Assembly (NCBI GenBank): GCA_050186335.1
Contig: JBFWYO010000012.1
Coordinates: 1-64,000 of the forward strand
Origin: JBFWYO01 sp050186335
Lineage (GTDB): Bacteria; Pseudomonadota; Alphaproteobacteria; Bin65
Length of the DNA stretch: 64,000 nt
Direction: 5' to 3'
Positions 10,116-18,085 of this stretch are shown piece after piece. How positions within the stretch are numbered: position 1 is the stretch's first letter; every line of letters begins with the position of its first letter. The notes under the pieces are model-generated. The model searched no databases and was not told the origin of the DNA. It saw only the letters and a list, made by a program, of their open reading frames with translations. A program made the position numbers and the translations under genes.

Positions 10116-10432
10116 CAGGCAAATTTTGCACAAGCCGAACTCGCCGGTCCGGCACGGGCGTGTGGCTTGAAAGCAGGCAGCATGTGACAAAATTATGTCG
10201 CAATTGCCGGGAGTTTTCGTCGCGAAAACAGCAGTTTAGTTTTTTTGCCGAAAACTTGGGCAATGAGTATGGAGGCAAGGGGACGCTTGGTTTGCGGCCC
10301 CGGATCGGGCCGTTCTCAACAGACTTATCCACCGGAGTCGTGGATAGACCGCATCCTCTGCAATCGGGCCTTTTCCCGGGCCGGCAAATCGCTCATTTCA
10401 AGTCGCCGCAACGACGAGTACCGCACGCCGCA
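10116..10432. other. 317-base intergenic region with hairpins
   Basis: Between folB and uvrC. A 7-bp stem with a 3-base loop (GTTTTCG at 10213-10219, CGAAAAC at 10223-10229) lies shortly before a run of seven T at 10240-10246, and could end the folB transcript. TATCCAC at 10326-10332 and GTGGATA at 10340-10346 form a second inverted repeat resembling two facing DnaA-box-like sequences. Apart from these I see no gene or known RNA. Confidence 0.35.
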
Positions 10433-12379
10433 ATGGACCAGGACGACACCGCACCACCGACCGACCAGCCCGCCGACGCGCGCCAGCGCGGCCGCTCGCT
10501 CGCCGCCGGGCTGGCGTTCCTGAACGACGAGCTGAGAAGGCTGCCCTCGGCGCCCGGCGTGTACCGGATGGTCAACCGTGCCGGCGACGCGCTTTACGTC
10601 GGCAAAGCGAAAAACCTCAAGAAGCGCGTGGCGGCGTACACCAAGCTCGACCGCCTGCCCGAGCGCCTGCGCCGCATGGTCGCCGAGACCGTGCAGTTCG
10701 AAGTGGTCAAGTGCCATACCGAAGTCGAGGCATTGCTGCTCGAAGCGAATCTCATAAAAAAACTCAAGCCGCGCTACAACGTGCTGCTGCGCGACGACAA
10801 ATCGTTTCCGCACATCGTCATCACCGCACAGGCCGGCACGGAAGGCCCACACGCCTGGGCGCGGCTGATGAAGTATCGCGGCCAGCGCGGCGGCGCCGAC
10901 GAATATTTCGGCCCGTTCGCGTCGGCCGGTGCGGTCAACCGCACGCTCGGCGCGCTGCAGCGCGCGTTCCTGCTGCGCACCTGTTCCGACACCGTATTCG
11001 CGACGCGCGCGCGACCGTGTCTGCTGTATCAGATCAAGAAATGCTCGGGCCCGTGCGTCGGCCGGATCGCGCCCGCCGACTACGCAACACTGGTGCAGCA
11101 GGCGAAAGATTTCCTGCATGGCCGCAACAACGAAATCCAGCGCGACCTGGCGCGCCGCATGGAGGCGGCGAGCGACGCGCAGGAATTCGAACAGGCGGCG
11201 TTTTTCCGCGACCGCATCCAGGCGCTGACGCAGATTCAGGCGCGCCAGGACATCAACATGCACGGGATCGAGGACGCCGACGTGATCGCCGCGCACCGCG
11301 AGGGCGACGTGACGTGCATCCAGATATTTTTCTACCGGGGCGGCCGCAACTACGGCAACCGCGCTTACTACCCTCGCCACGACAAGCAGGAGGACGTCGA
11401 TACCGTGCTGTCCGCGTTTCTCGGCCAGTTCTATGCCGACAAGCCGCCGGCGCGGCTGATCCTGATCGCGCCGGACGTGCCGGAGCGCGCCCTGATCCAG
11501 GCCGCGCTGACCGAGAAGGCCGGGCACAAGGTGGAGATCGCGGTGCCGCAGCGCGGCGAACGCAAGAAGTTGACCGATCATACGCTGGCCAACGCCAAGG
11601 ACGCGCTGGCGCGGCACTTGGCCGAAAGCAGCTCGCAGCTGCGCTTGTTGGACGGCGTGGCGCAAGCGTTCGGGCTGGAGGCGCCGCCGGAGCGCATCGA
11701 GGTATACGACAACAGCCATGTCTCCGGCACGCACGCGGTCGGCGCCATGATCGTGGCCGGGCCGCAGGGTTTCATCAAGAACGCGTACCGCAAGTTCAAT
11801 ATGCGCGGCGATGAAGACGCGGCGCCCGCGCCGGTCACCGGCGGCGACGATTACGCGATGATGCGCGAAATGCTCGGACGGCGGTTCGGCCGTGCGCTGC
11901 GCGAGGATCCCGAGCGCGCCCGCGGTACCTGGCCGGACCTCGTCATCATCGACGGCGGCCCCGGGCAACTCTCCTCGGCGCTCGCGGTGTTCGCCGATCT
12001 CGGCATCGAGGATGTCGCCATCGTCGCAATGGCGAAAGGGCCCGATCGCAACGCCGGCCGAGAGGTCTTTCACCTGCGCGACGGCGGTACGCACAGTTTC
12101 GACCGCAACGATCCGGTGCTGTATTTCCTGCAGCGCCTGCGCGACGAGGCGCACCGGTTCGCCATCGGCGCGCACCGTACCAGGCGCGGCAACGCGCTGG
12201 TGCAGTCGGCGCTGGACGAGGTGCCCGGCATTGGCGCCAAGCGCAAGCGCGCCCTGCTGTTGCACTTCGGTTCGGCCCGCGGCGTCGCTGCGGCGGGGTT
12301 GGCCGATCTCGAGAAAGTGCCGGGCATCTCCGGCGCTTTCGCCAAAAAAATCTATGATTATTTCCACGACGGCCGGTAG
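10433..12379 (+). CDS. uvrC: UvrABC system protein C
   Basis: A 648-residue excision-repair nuclease that makes both cuts around a lesion marked by UvrB. The GIY-YIG nuclease for the 3' cut starts near residue 40 (GVYRMVNRAGDALYVGKAKN, catalytic Arg65). A UVR domain that contacts UvrB follows (AQEFEQAAFFRDRIQALTQIQ). The RNase-H-like domain for the 5' cut is in the second half (IEVYDNSHVSGTHAVGAMIV, LVIIDGGPGQLS). Two C-terminal helix-hairpin-helix motifs close the protein (VPGIGAKRKRALL, VPGISGAFAKKIYDYF). The ATG at 10433 leaves a 30-residue polar N-terminal tail common in alphaproteobacterial members. Confidence 0.97.
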   Translation: MDQDDTAPPTDQPADARQRGRSLAAGLAFLNDELRRLPSAPGVYRMVNRAGDALYVGKAKNLKKRVAAYTKLDRLPERLRRMVAETVQFEVVKCHTEVEALLLEANLIKKLKPRYNVLLRDDKSFPHIVITAQAGTEGPHAWARLMKYRGQRGGADEYFGPFASAGAVNRTLGALQRAFLLRTCSDTVFATRARPCLLYQIKKCSGPCVGRIAPADYATLVQQAKDFLHGRNNEIQRDLARRMEAASDAQEFEQAAFFRDRIQALTQIQARQDINMHGIEDADVIAAHREGDVTCIQIFFYRGGRNYGNRAYYPRHDKQEDVDTVLSAFLGQFYADKPPARLILIAPDVPERALIQAALTEKAGHKVEIAVPQRGERKKLTDHTLANAKDALARHLAESSSQLRLLDGVAQAFGLEAPPERIEVYDNSHVSGTHAVGAMIVAGPQGFIKNAYRKFNMRGDEDAAPAPVTGGDDYAMMREMLGRRFGRALREDPERARGTWPDLVIIDGGPGQLSSALAVFADLGIEDVAIVAMAKGPDRNAGREVFHLRDGGTHSFDRNDPVLYFLQRLRDEAHRFAIGAHRTRRGNALVQSALDEVPGIGAKRKRALLLHFGSARGVAAAGLADLEKVPGISGAFAKKIYDYFHDGR

Positions 12380-12473
12380 ACTCGGCGGCGTGCCGCAGTT
12401 CACCGGTCGGGGCTTTGCTGATGTCCTGCGGCAGCCCATATAAGCCGCATCGAACCAAGGTCCTGCGCCGATC

Positions 12474-13124
12474 ATGCTCGCCACCTTGCCGAACGTGCTG
12501 ACGCTGTCGCGGGTGCTGCTGGTGCCGGTGCTGGTGGCCGCGTTTTTCCTGCCGCGGCCGTTGGCCAACTGGCTCAGCCTGGCGATCTTCGTGATCGCCT
12601 CGGCAACCGACTACCTGGACGGCTACGTGGCGCGCAAACGCAACCAGGCCAGCGATTTCGGCGCCTTCCTCGATCCGGTGGCCGACAAATTGCTGGTCGC
12701 GACCGCTTTGTTCATGCTTGCGGCCAGCGGGCAAATGTCCATTGCCACGGTGATCGCGGCGCTGCTGATCCTGGCGCGCGAATTCCTGGTTTCCGGCCTG
12801 CGTGAATTCCTGGCGGCGCGGCACCGGCTGATGCCGGTCAGCCAATTGGCCAAATGGAAAACCGCCGTGCAAATGATCGCCATCGGCTTTCTGCTGGCCG
12901 GCGATGCGGCGAACGCCCTGCTGCCGGCCAAGCTAATCGGCGAAATCGCGCTTTGGGTTGCGGCCCTGCTGACGATCGTGACTGGCGTCGATTACGTCAA
13001 GGGCAGCTGGCCTTATCTGACGGAACAAGGCGCGGCCGCCCGGCACGGCGACGACGTGACGGCAGGTGACGATGCGGCCTCTGTCGCCGATATCGATTCG
13101 GCCGAACGCCGGCACCCGCTATGA
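12474..13124 (+). CDS. pgsA: CDP-diacylglycerol--glycerol-3-phosphate 3-phosphatidyltransferase
   Basis: A 216-residue inner-membrane enzyme of phosphatidylglycerol synthesis that joins CDP-diacylglycerol and glycerol-3-phosphate. The CDP-alcohol phosphatidyltransferase signature is complete: D49-G50, A53-R54, G63, D67 and D71 within TDYLDGYVARKRNQASDFG and the following DPVADK. Four to six hydrophobic segments surround it. The last 30 residues are a polar tail not seen in all homologues. Its stop overlaps the ATG of mobB by 4 bases, so the two are translationally coupled. The uvrC-pgsA-moa order is a recurring alphaproteobacterial arrangement. Confidence 0.95.
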   Translation: MLATLPNVLTLSRVLLVPVLVAAFFLPRPLANWLSLAIFVIASATDYLDGYVARKRNQASDFGAFLDPVADKLLVATALFMLAASGQMSIATVIAALLILAREFLVSGLREFLAARHRLMPVSQLAKWKTAVQMIAIGFLLAGDAANALLPAKLIGEIALWVAALLTIVTGVDYVKGSWPYLTEQGAAARHGDDVTAGDDAASVADIDSAERRHPL

Positions 13125-13642
13125 AAATCTTCGGGCTCGCCGGCTGGAGCGGCAGCGGCAAGACGACATTGCTGGTGCAGTTGCTGCCGGCGTTGGTGGC
13201 GCACGGCTTGCGGGTATCGACGCTGAAGCACGCGCATCATGCGTTCGACGTCGACCAGCCGGGCAAGGACAGCTACGCGCATCGCGCGGCGGGTGCCACT
13301 GAAGTCATGGTCGCCTCGGCCCATCGGTGGGCGCTGATGCACGAACTGCGCGGCGCGGCCGAGCCGAGCGTGGCGGATCTGATCGCGCACATGACCGGCG
13401 TGGATTTGTTGTTGATCGAAGGTTTCAAGAATCATGCGCACGACAGGCTGGAAGTCTATCGTCGCGGCTTAGGCAAGCCGCTGCTGTGCATCGACGATCC
13501 GCGCATCGTCGCGGTGGCGAGCGACGGGCCAGTGCCCGAAACGCGGGCGAAGGTGCTCGACTTGGCGCGCACCGGCGAAATTGCCGCGTTCATCCTGAGT
13601 CACTGCGGGTTGACGCCGCGGGCGACCGGTGTGGGCCGCTGA
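13121..13642 (+). CDS. mobB: Molybdopterin-guanine dinucleotide biosynthesis adaptor MobB
   Basis: A 173-residue GTP-binding P-loop protein that helps MobA attach GMP to molybdopterin. The P-loop GWSGSGKTT is at residues 8-16. The family's STLKHAHHAFDVDQPGKDS and LLLIEGFKNHAH segments are intact, and the latter carries the Walker-B-like region. The length is normal. It overlaps pgsA by 4 bases and is followed after one base by a 48-codon frame that runs into moaD. Confidence 0.95.
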   Translation: MKIFGLAGWSGSGKTTLLVQLLPALVAHGLRVSTLKHAHHAFDVDQPGKDSYAHRAAGATEVMVASAHRWALMHELRGAAEPSVADLIAHMTGVDLLLIEGFKNHAHDRLEVYRRGLGKPLLCIDDPRIVAVASDGPVPETRAKVLDLARTGEIAAFILSHCGLTPRATGVGR

Positions 13643-13643
13643 C

Positions 13644-13790
13644 ATGGCTGCGCCGAACGATTGCCACTTCCCCTTCGACGGCTTGCCGGAACGGTTGACA
13701 GAAATGACGCACGGGTCGACGGTCGTATTCCTGCCGTTCGGCGGCGTCCGACCGAGCGGCGCCGCCAAGATGAGGCAAATGCGCGCATGA
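13644..13790 (+). CDS. Unrecognised 48-residue protein inside the Moco operon
   Basis: An ATG one base after the mobB stop opens a 48-residue frame whose TGA overlaps the ATG of moaD (ATGA at 13787-13790). The spacing at both ends is what is expected of a translated operon member. Codon third positions are strongly G/C like the neighbours. The product (starts MAAPNDCHFPFDGLP, contains TVVFLPFGGVRPSG) has no motif I know. It could be a remnant of a larger gene or a true small protein. Confidence 0.5.
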   Translation: MAAPNDCHFPFDGLPERLTEMTHGSTVVFLPFGGVRPSGAAKMRQMRA

Positions 13791-14038
13791 AGGTCCTGTA
13801 TTTCGCCTGGCTCAAGCAGAAAACCGGCATCGGCGAGGAAACCGTCGCAGCACCGCCGGGCGTGCGTACGGTCGGCGACCTGATCGACCATTTGCGCGCA
13901 CGCGACGCGGGGCACGCGGCGGCCCTGGCGGACCTGAAGCTGGTGCGCGTGGCGGTCAACCAGGAATTCGCCGAGCTCGACACGCCGGTCGGCGCCAACG
14001 ACGAGATCGCCTTCTTTCCGCCGGTGACGGGCGGCTAG
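13787..14038 (+). CDS. moaD: Molybdopterin synthase sulfur-carrier subunit MoaD
   Basis: An 83-residue ubiquitin-fold protein whose C-terminal Gly-Gly (PPVTGG end) is adenylated and thiocarboxylated to carry sulfur to the molybdopterin synthase MoaE subunit. It starts MKVLYFAWLKQKTGIGEE. The terminal di-glycine, needed for function, is exactly at the stop codon. The start overlaps the preceding 48-codon frame. It ends 9 bases from the stop of the opposing lipoprotein gene, which separates it from moaE. Confidence 0.96.
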   Translation: MKVLYFAWLKQKTGIGEETVAAPPGVRTVGDLIDHLRARDAGHAAALADLKLVRVAVNQEFAELDTPVGANDEIAFFPPVTGG

Positions 14039-14047
14039 ACCGAGCGC

Positions 14048-14308
14048 TTATTTCGCGACTTTGGTCCAGCCTTTGTTCCGCATGCACTCTTCGTCGACCG
14101 CGGTCTGCGTGGTCTTGCCCCGCTCCTTCGGCTCGGACGTGCCGAGCTTGATGAAGGCGCTGTTCGGCTCCTGGCGCGAGCACCAAAACAACGCGCTGCG
14201 CAGCTGCTGTTCGTCGGAATCCGCTTTTTCCCAAGTGGCCTGCGAGGCGGCGCAGGCGGCCAACGTGAGCGCTAAGGCGGGAATCAAGAAAAGGGGACGG
14301 GTGCGCAT
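14048..14308 (-). CDS. Small hypothetical lipoprotein
   Basis: An 86-residue precursor with a classic lipoprotein signal peptide: MRTRP, a hydrophobic core, and lipobox LAAC with the modified cysteine at residue 19. The mature part has about 68 residues with two further cysteines (FWCSRQEPN and DEECMRNKGW), which may pair in the periplasm. I recognise no family, but short lipoproteins with a C-terminal ECM...KGW motif are common in Alphaproteobacteria. The gene is inserted on the opposite strand between moaD and moaE. Confidence 0.8.
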   Translation of the reverse strand: MRTRPLFLIPALALTLAACAASQATWEKADSDEQQLRSALFWCSRQEPNSAFIKLGTSEPKERGKTTQTAVDEECMRNKGWTKVAK

Positions 14309-14433
14309 GGCGGGGAATCATATCCTCGTGTTCGGGGAGCGGAAAAATGCGCCGCCGGCCGGGATTCGTCAATGCACAAGCCCCTCCCCGGCCCGGCTCG
14401 GAAAGCCTATGTTTGACGTCAGGACGGTGACCC

Positions 14434-14913
14434 ATGATTCGCGTGCAACGCGAGGATTTCGACCCCGGCCGGGAACTGGCGGCGCTGACCGCGGGCCGTA
14501 TCGACATCGGCGGCACGGTGAGCTTCGTCGGCCTGGTGCGCGAGATGACCGGCACGGACAGCGCGGGTGCGATCCGCGCCATGACGCTCGAGCATTATCC
14601 GGGCATGACCGAAAAAATGCTCGGCGCGATCGAGGACGAGGCGCGCCGGCGATGGCCCCTCGCGGACTCGCTGATTGTGCATCGTTACGGGCACTTGCGG
14701 CCGGGCGACCGCATCGTCCTGGTGATCACCGCCTCGGTCCATCGTGCGGCCGCGTTCGAGGCCAACATGTTCCTGGTCGACTGGCTGAAGACCAAGGCGC
14801 CGTTCTGGAAGCAGGAAGATACCGCGGCAGGCACCCAATGGGTCGCGGCGCGCGCGGAGGACGACGCGGCCGCCGCGCGCTGGCGCAAGCGTGGCGACGA
14901 AGCGGCCGAATGA
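14434..14913 (+). CDS. moaE: Molybdopterin synthase catalytic subunit MoaE
   Basis: A 159-residue enzyme subunit that, with thiocarboxylated MoaD, inserts two sulfurs into cyclic pyranopterin phosphate to form molybdopterin. The core GTVSFVGLVREM, LEHYPGMTEKML, VHRYGHLRPGD and catalytic lysine segment LKTKAPFWKQE are all present. The C-terminus has a short basic extension. Its TGA overlaps the ATG of the next gene by 4 bases, coupling a protein of unknown function to it. Confidence 0.96.
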   Translation: MIRVQREDFDPGRELAALTAGRIDIGGTVSFVGLVREMTGTDSAGAIRAMTLEHYPGMTEKMLGAIEDEARRRWPLADSLIVHRYGHLRPGDRIVLVITASVHRAAAFEANMFLVDWLKTKAPFWKQEDTAAGTQWVAARAEDDAAAARWRKRGDEAAE

Positions 14914-15236
14914 GCGCGCAGGACACGCCGGGCGAGCTGACCTTGACCGACACGTCGATCGGCTACGATCTGGCGCTCCGCCCGGACAACCGGGTGAACT
15001 GGGACGATTTGACCGCGGTCTACATCCTGACCACCGACCGCGGCCCGATCGACGACGACGTGTTCGTGCTGCTGCAGGGCAAACCCGGCGCGGGCAACTG
15101 CCTCGTGCCGCAGGAGCCCGCGTCTCCGGCGCTCGACCGGCTGATGAAACTGCCGGAATTCGATTTCGAGGCGTTCATCCGCTCGATGAGTTGCGCGGAG
15201 AACGCGCGCTTCTTGGTTTGGCAACGCAAGGCGTGA
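14910..15236 (+). CDS. Hypothetical protein translationally coupled to moaE
   Basis: A 108-residue cytoplasmic protein without a family I can name. It is acidic and well mixed in composition (LTDTSIGYDLALRPDNRVNWDDLTAVYILTTDRGPIDDD...), with two cysteines, one in GNCLVPQ and one in SMSCAEN. The ATGA overlap with moaE and the immediately following DUF4169 gene suggest one transcript. The coupling hints at a link to molybdenum-cofactor metabolism, but this is inference only. Confidence 0.75.
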   Translation: MSAQDTPGELTLTDTSIGYDLALRPDNRVNWDDLTAVYILTTDRGPIDDDVFVLLQGKPGAGNCLVPQEPASPALDRLMKLPEFDFEAFIRSMSCAENARFLVWQRKA

Positions 15237-15240
15237 TCCC

Positions 15241-15420
15241 GTGGCCGAGATCGTCAACCTGCGGCAGGCCCGCAAGCGCAAGCGGCGCGACGCGCACGAC
15301 CGCGCGGCCGAAACCAATCGGGCGAAGCATGGGCGCACCAAGGCCGAGCGGGCGCGCGACGAAGCGGTCGAACGGCTACGGCGTGCGCTGCTCGACGGCA
15401 CCAGGCGCGAGAAGGATTAG
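15241..15420 (+). CDS. DUF4169 family small basic protein
   Basis: A GTG-initiated 59-residue frame, 4 bases after the preceding stop. The product begins MAEIVNLRQARKRKRRDA and contains NRAKHGRTKAERARDEA, the hallmark of the DUF4169 family of short, highly charged, probably helical proteins found mainly in Alphaproteobacteria. Its function is unknown. Length matches the family. Confidence 0.88.
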   Translation: MAEIVNLRQARKRKRRDAHDRAAETNRAKHGRTKAERARDEAVERLRRALLDGTRREKD

Positions 15421-15546
15421 CGGCGAGACGGTGCGTTCGCTTCGCGCTGCGCGCGACTCGGGACGACGAAAAAGTTCCGGAAACATCTCGCCCTGCGGCG
15501 CCGGCGCACTTGCGCGGGGCCCACGCATGGGCAACCGACGGGGCCG

Positions 15547-16275
15547 TCAATCTTTATAGTTCGGCTCGTCACGGTCGAGCAGACGCTTGAGCGCCTCGAA
15601 GTGCATGTGCGGCTGGGTTTGGTCGTCCGCGAGTTGCTGCGCCGTCTTGCGCACGACTGCGTCGGGTATCAGCGCCAGCTTCTTGCCGGTGGACATGGCG
15701 AGCACCTGCATCATGCAGGCGCGCTCCAAATAATACAGCTTGTTGTAGGCATCGTGGACGCTGGCGCCGACCACGACGATGCCGTGATTGCCAAGGAACG
15801 CGATCGAGCGATTGCCGAACGCACCGGCGATGCGGTCGCCTTCGGATTCATCGAGCGCCAATCCATTGTAACCGCGATCGTAGGCGATCTGATCGTGGAA
15901 CATCAGCGCGGTCTGATTGGCCATGAGCAGCTCGGGCTCTTCGAGCATGGTCAGCGCGGTCGCGTACGGCATATGCGTGTGCAGCACGCATCGAGCGTGT
16001 GGCACGCGGGCATGCAGGCGCCAATGGATATAGTAGGCCGTCGGCTCCGGCGGTGCGGCGCCTTCGATCAGCTTGCCGTCCTGACCGACCAGCAGCAGCG
16101 AACTGGCCGTGACTTCCGACCAGTGCCAGCCGTGCGGATTTATCAGGAAGCGGTCCTGCGCGCCGGGCGGCACGTAACTGAAGTGATTGCACACGCCTTC
16201 GTGCAAGCCCATGCGCGCGGCGCTACGCAGCGCCGCGGCAAGATCGATCCGCGCTTCGCGATGGGAAGAAGCCAT
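15547..16275 (-). CDS. Class II aldolase/adducin family protein
   Basis: A 242-residue member of the zinc-dependent class II aldolase fold. Metal-binding histidines appear in VLHTHMPYATAL and the later GNHGIVVVG, and the phosphate/substrate loop region NHFSYVPPG is at the front. Members cleave sugar phosphates such as fuculose- or ribulose-phosphate, but many are uncharacterised and decarboxylate or aldol-cleave other substrates, so no substrate is assigned. It follows the Rrf2-type regulator on the same strand by about 60 bases and may be co-transcribed with it. Confidence 0.88.
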   Translation of the reverse strand: MASSHREARIDLAAALRSAARMGLHEGVCNHFSYVPPGAQDRFLINPHGWHWSEVTASSLLLVGQDGKLIEGAAPPEPTAYYIHWRLHARVPHARCVLHTHMPYATALTMLEEPELLMANQTALMFHDQIAYDRGYNGLALDESEGDRIAGAFGNRSIAFLGNHGIVVVGASVHDAYNKLYYLERACMMQVLAMSTGKKLALIPDAVVRKTAQQLADDQTQPHMHFEALKRLLDRDEPNYKD

Positions 16276-16335
16276 GGATCGTTCCCCGGGGTTGGACCTT
16301 GGTTGTGCCGCCCTTCGGCAAGCGCCGGTCGGGCT

Positions 16336-16755
16336 TTAGCCGACCAAGCGCAGCTTGCGCGCCTTGGCGCGCGAAACGTCGGCGATGGTATAGCGATCGA
16401 GCGCTTTGAGATACGCCGCCGTCGCTTCATCGAACGCGCCGCGCAATTCACGGCCGGGGCTCAGCGGGCCGCGCGACTTCTTGCGGCTGACCGGCTCCAG
16501 ATTGTCCTTCATGGCGCGCACCACTTGGCCGACAGTGACCTTGCGCGCGGGCTGCGCGAGCGTGATGCCGCCGCCCTTGCCCTTGTAGCTCTTGATCAGG
16601 CCCTTGGTCGCCAGACGATGCACGACTTTCACGAGATGGTTCCGGCTGATCTTGTACGACTCGGCAATCTCGGCAACCGTAGCGCGGCGATCGGAATGCT
16701 GATCGAGATACATCATGACGCGCAGGCCGAAATCGACGAACAGTGAGATTTGCAT
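16336..16755 (-). CDS. Rrf2 family transcriptional regulator lacking cysteines
   Basis: A 139-residue winged-helix regulator. The N-terminus MQISLFVDFGLRVMMYLDQH and the SRNHLVKVVHRLATKGLI recognition region closely match NsrR-type Rrf2 proteins, as does the end LKALDRYTIADV. NsrR proteins bind an iron-sulfur cluster through three cysteines in the segment before that end. Here the segment (residues about 85-105) has none, and the whole protein has no cysteine, so it cannot carry such a cluster. It may sense something else or act constitutively. It diverges from a cytochrome c gene, a likely target. Confidence 0.88.
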   Translation of the reverse strand: MQISLFVDFGLRVMMYLDQHSDRRATVAEIAESYKISRNHLVKVVHRLATKGLIKSYKGKGGGITLAQPARKVTVGQVVRAMKDNLEPVSRKKSRGPLSPGRELRGAFDEATAAYLKALDRYTIADVSRAKARKLRLVG

Positions 16756-16979
16756 TGCTTCAGTCCCTTCCCGATTTTATGAGGGCGCAAACATGCACAT
16801 TTGGGGTTCATTCCTCAAGACAAATTTTCATCTGCAACGAAATCGCTCGCGAGGCGACCCGCAACCGAATTTCAACCATGCAGGACAAATTGCCGCGTCG
16901 GAATTTTCGATATCTGCGCTACGTAGAAATACCGGTTGAGTACCGATCGAACGAAAACCACCCCGCAAGGATCGCTGCG

Positions 16980-17411
16980 ATGCACCGCAAAACATGTTTG
17001 ACGACTCGGTTTTGTTCCCTCGCTGGATATTTATTCGCGGCATATTTTCTAGCCGCGGCGCCGGCCTTGGCGGAAGGCGATGCCGCCGCGGGCAAGCGAG
17101 TGTTCAATAAATGCGTGTCCTGCCACAGCCTGGATCAGGGTGTACATAAGGTCGGGCCGAGTTTATTCAATATCTATCTATCCAAGGCCGGCGCGACGGA
17201 AAAGTATGCCTATTCGAAGGGCGTCGAGGCCGCCGCGGCGAAGGGCCTGACCTGGACCGACGCGGCGCTCGACAAGTATCTGATCGACCCCAAGCTGTTC
17301 TTGGAGGAAATCGCCGGCACCAAGCCGCTTGCCAACAAAATGCTGTTCAAGCTGCCGAAGCCGGACGAACGCGCCGACGTGATCGCATACCTCAAATCGC
17401 TGAAGAAATAG
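16980..17411 (+). CDS. Periplasmic class I c-type cytochrome
   Basis: A 143-residue precursor with a Sec signal peptide (cleavage near ALA-EG, residue 31). The mature protein of about 112 residues carries one heme site CVSCH at 45-49 right after AAAGKRVFNKC. A probable axial methionine is in the NKMLFKLPKP segment. The architecture is that of small soluble cytochromes c2/c550 that shuttle electrons between the bc1 complex and oxidases or other periplasmic enzymes. The start at 16980 is preceded by a CAAGGA ribosome site. The 224-base divergent region shared with the Rrf2 regulator holds AAACATGCACATTT at 16789-16802, which loosely resembles an NsrR half-site. Confidence 0.9.
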   Translation: MHRKTCLTTRFCSLAGYLFAAYFLAAAPALAEGDAAAGKRVFNKCVSCHSLDQGVHKVGPSLFNIYLSKAGATEKYAYSKGVEAAAAKGLTWTDAALDKYLIDPKLFLEEIAGTKPLANKMLFKLPKPDERADVIAYLKSLKK

Positions 17412-17421
17412 GCGGCGTCCT

Positions 17422-17471
17422 TCTGGATCGCTGGGTCTGGATCACTGGGTCTGGATCACTGGGTCTGGATC
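17422..17471. repeat. 14-bp tandem direct repeat
   Basis: TCTGGATC occurs four times at exact 14-base steps (17422, 17436, 17450, 17464). The spacers are GCTGGG, ACTGGG and ACTGGG. It lies in the 61-base gap between the stops of the cytochrome gene and the opposing membrane-protein gene, so it is probably a neutral variable-number repeat. Confidence 0.8.
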
Positions 17472-17472
17472 G

Positions 17473-18018
17473 TTAGGCGGGCGCGCCGTCTTGCGGGCCG
17501 ATCACATCCTGCAGTCCGGCCGCACGATGGAACGGCCAGAGTGCGGCGCCGGCGGCAAGGCCCATGGCGCCCGCCAGGACAACGATCACGAGGGCCGGCA
17601 CCGGTCCGTGCCTGAACAGCGAGGTGGCAAGCAGAATGCCGCCGTGCACCGCAATCGCGAAAAGCGCGGCGGACAACAGGAACAAGCCCCGGCGCGCGAC
17701 CCCCGCCCGGTTCATCGTCGCGGCAAAGAGCGCCGTGAGCGCGAGCGAAACGATCAACGAAGCCGGGTAGACGAACAGTGCCACCAGCGCGGTAAAGGTG
17801 ACCGTGGTAAACAGCGCGCTGTAAACCATCTGGTCGACGAGACCGACCGGCAATTGCGATGTCGCATCGGGCATTCCCAGCGAATGTCCGACCGCCAACG
17901 TATAGACCACCAGAGTTGGCGCCACGATCGTCGGAATCATTGCGGCGACGAACAGGCCCAGAGGGCGTGGTGCGGCAAGGAACGGGCTCGAGCGGTTCGG
18001 GATTCCATACGGGGCCAT
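17473..18018 (-). CDS. Hypothetical four-helix membrane protein
   Basis: A 181-residue integral membrane protein of unknown family. Hydrophobic stretches lie at about residues 21-44, 66-100, 112-134 and 140-162, with short polar loops and a proline-rich start (MAPYGIPNRSSPF). ATG 18018 was preferred over 18030 because GGAG lies six bases upstream of it. The frame stays open much further upstream but reads through the promoter region. It is convergent with the cytochrome gene. Confidence 0.75.
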   Translation of the reverse strand: MAPYGIPNRSSPFLAAPRPLGLFVAAMIPTIVAPTLVVYTLAVGHSLGMPDATSQLPVGLVDQMVYSALFTTVTFTALVALFVYPASLIVSLALTALFAATMNRAGVARRGLFLLSAALFAIAVHGGILLATSLFRHGPVPALVIVVLAGAMGLAAGAALWPFHRAAGLQDVIGPQDGAPA

Positions 18019-18085
18019 TGGTGTCTCCATCGGAACAACAGACCTGGCGCATGCGCGACCGGCTTTCGTCGGGTCGATAAAAACT

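Noticed and set aside
10325..10346. DnaA-box-like sequences here and an ATATCCACA at 27060-27068 as a replication origin
   Set aside because: Only isolated, imperfect matches occur, with no AT-rich unwinding element or dnaA/dnaN/hemE neighbours.
10325..12568. A leftward frame of about 750 codons opposite uvrC
   Set aside because: It runs through uvrC and the start of pgsA on the other strand, with composition like other shadows and no motif.
17422..17471. Four direct repeats as a possible CRISPR array
   Set aside because: Repeat unit and spacer together are only 14 bases, spacers are nearly identical, and no cas genes are present.
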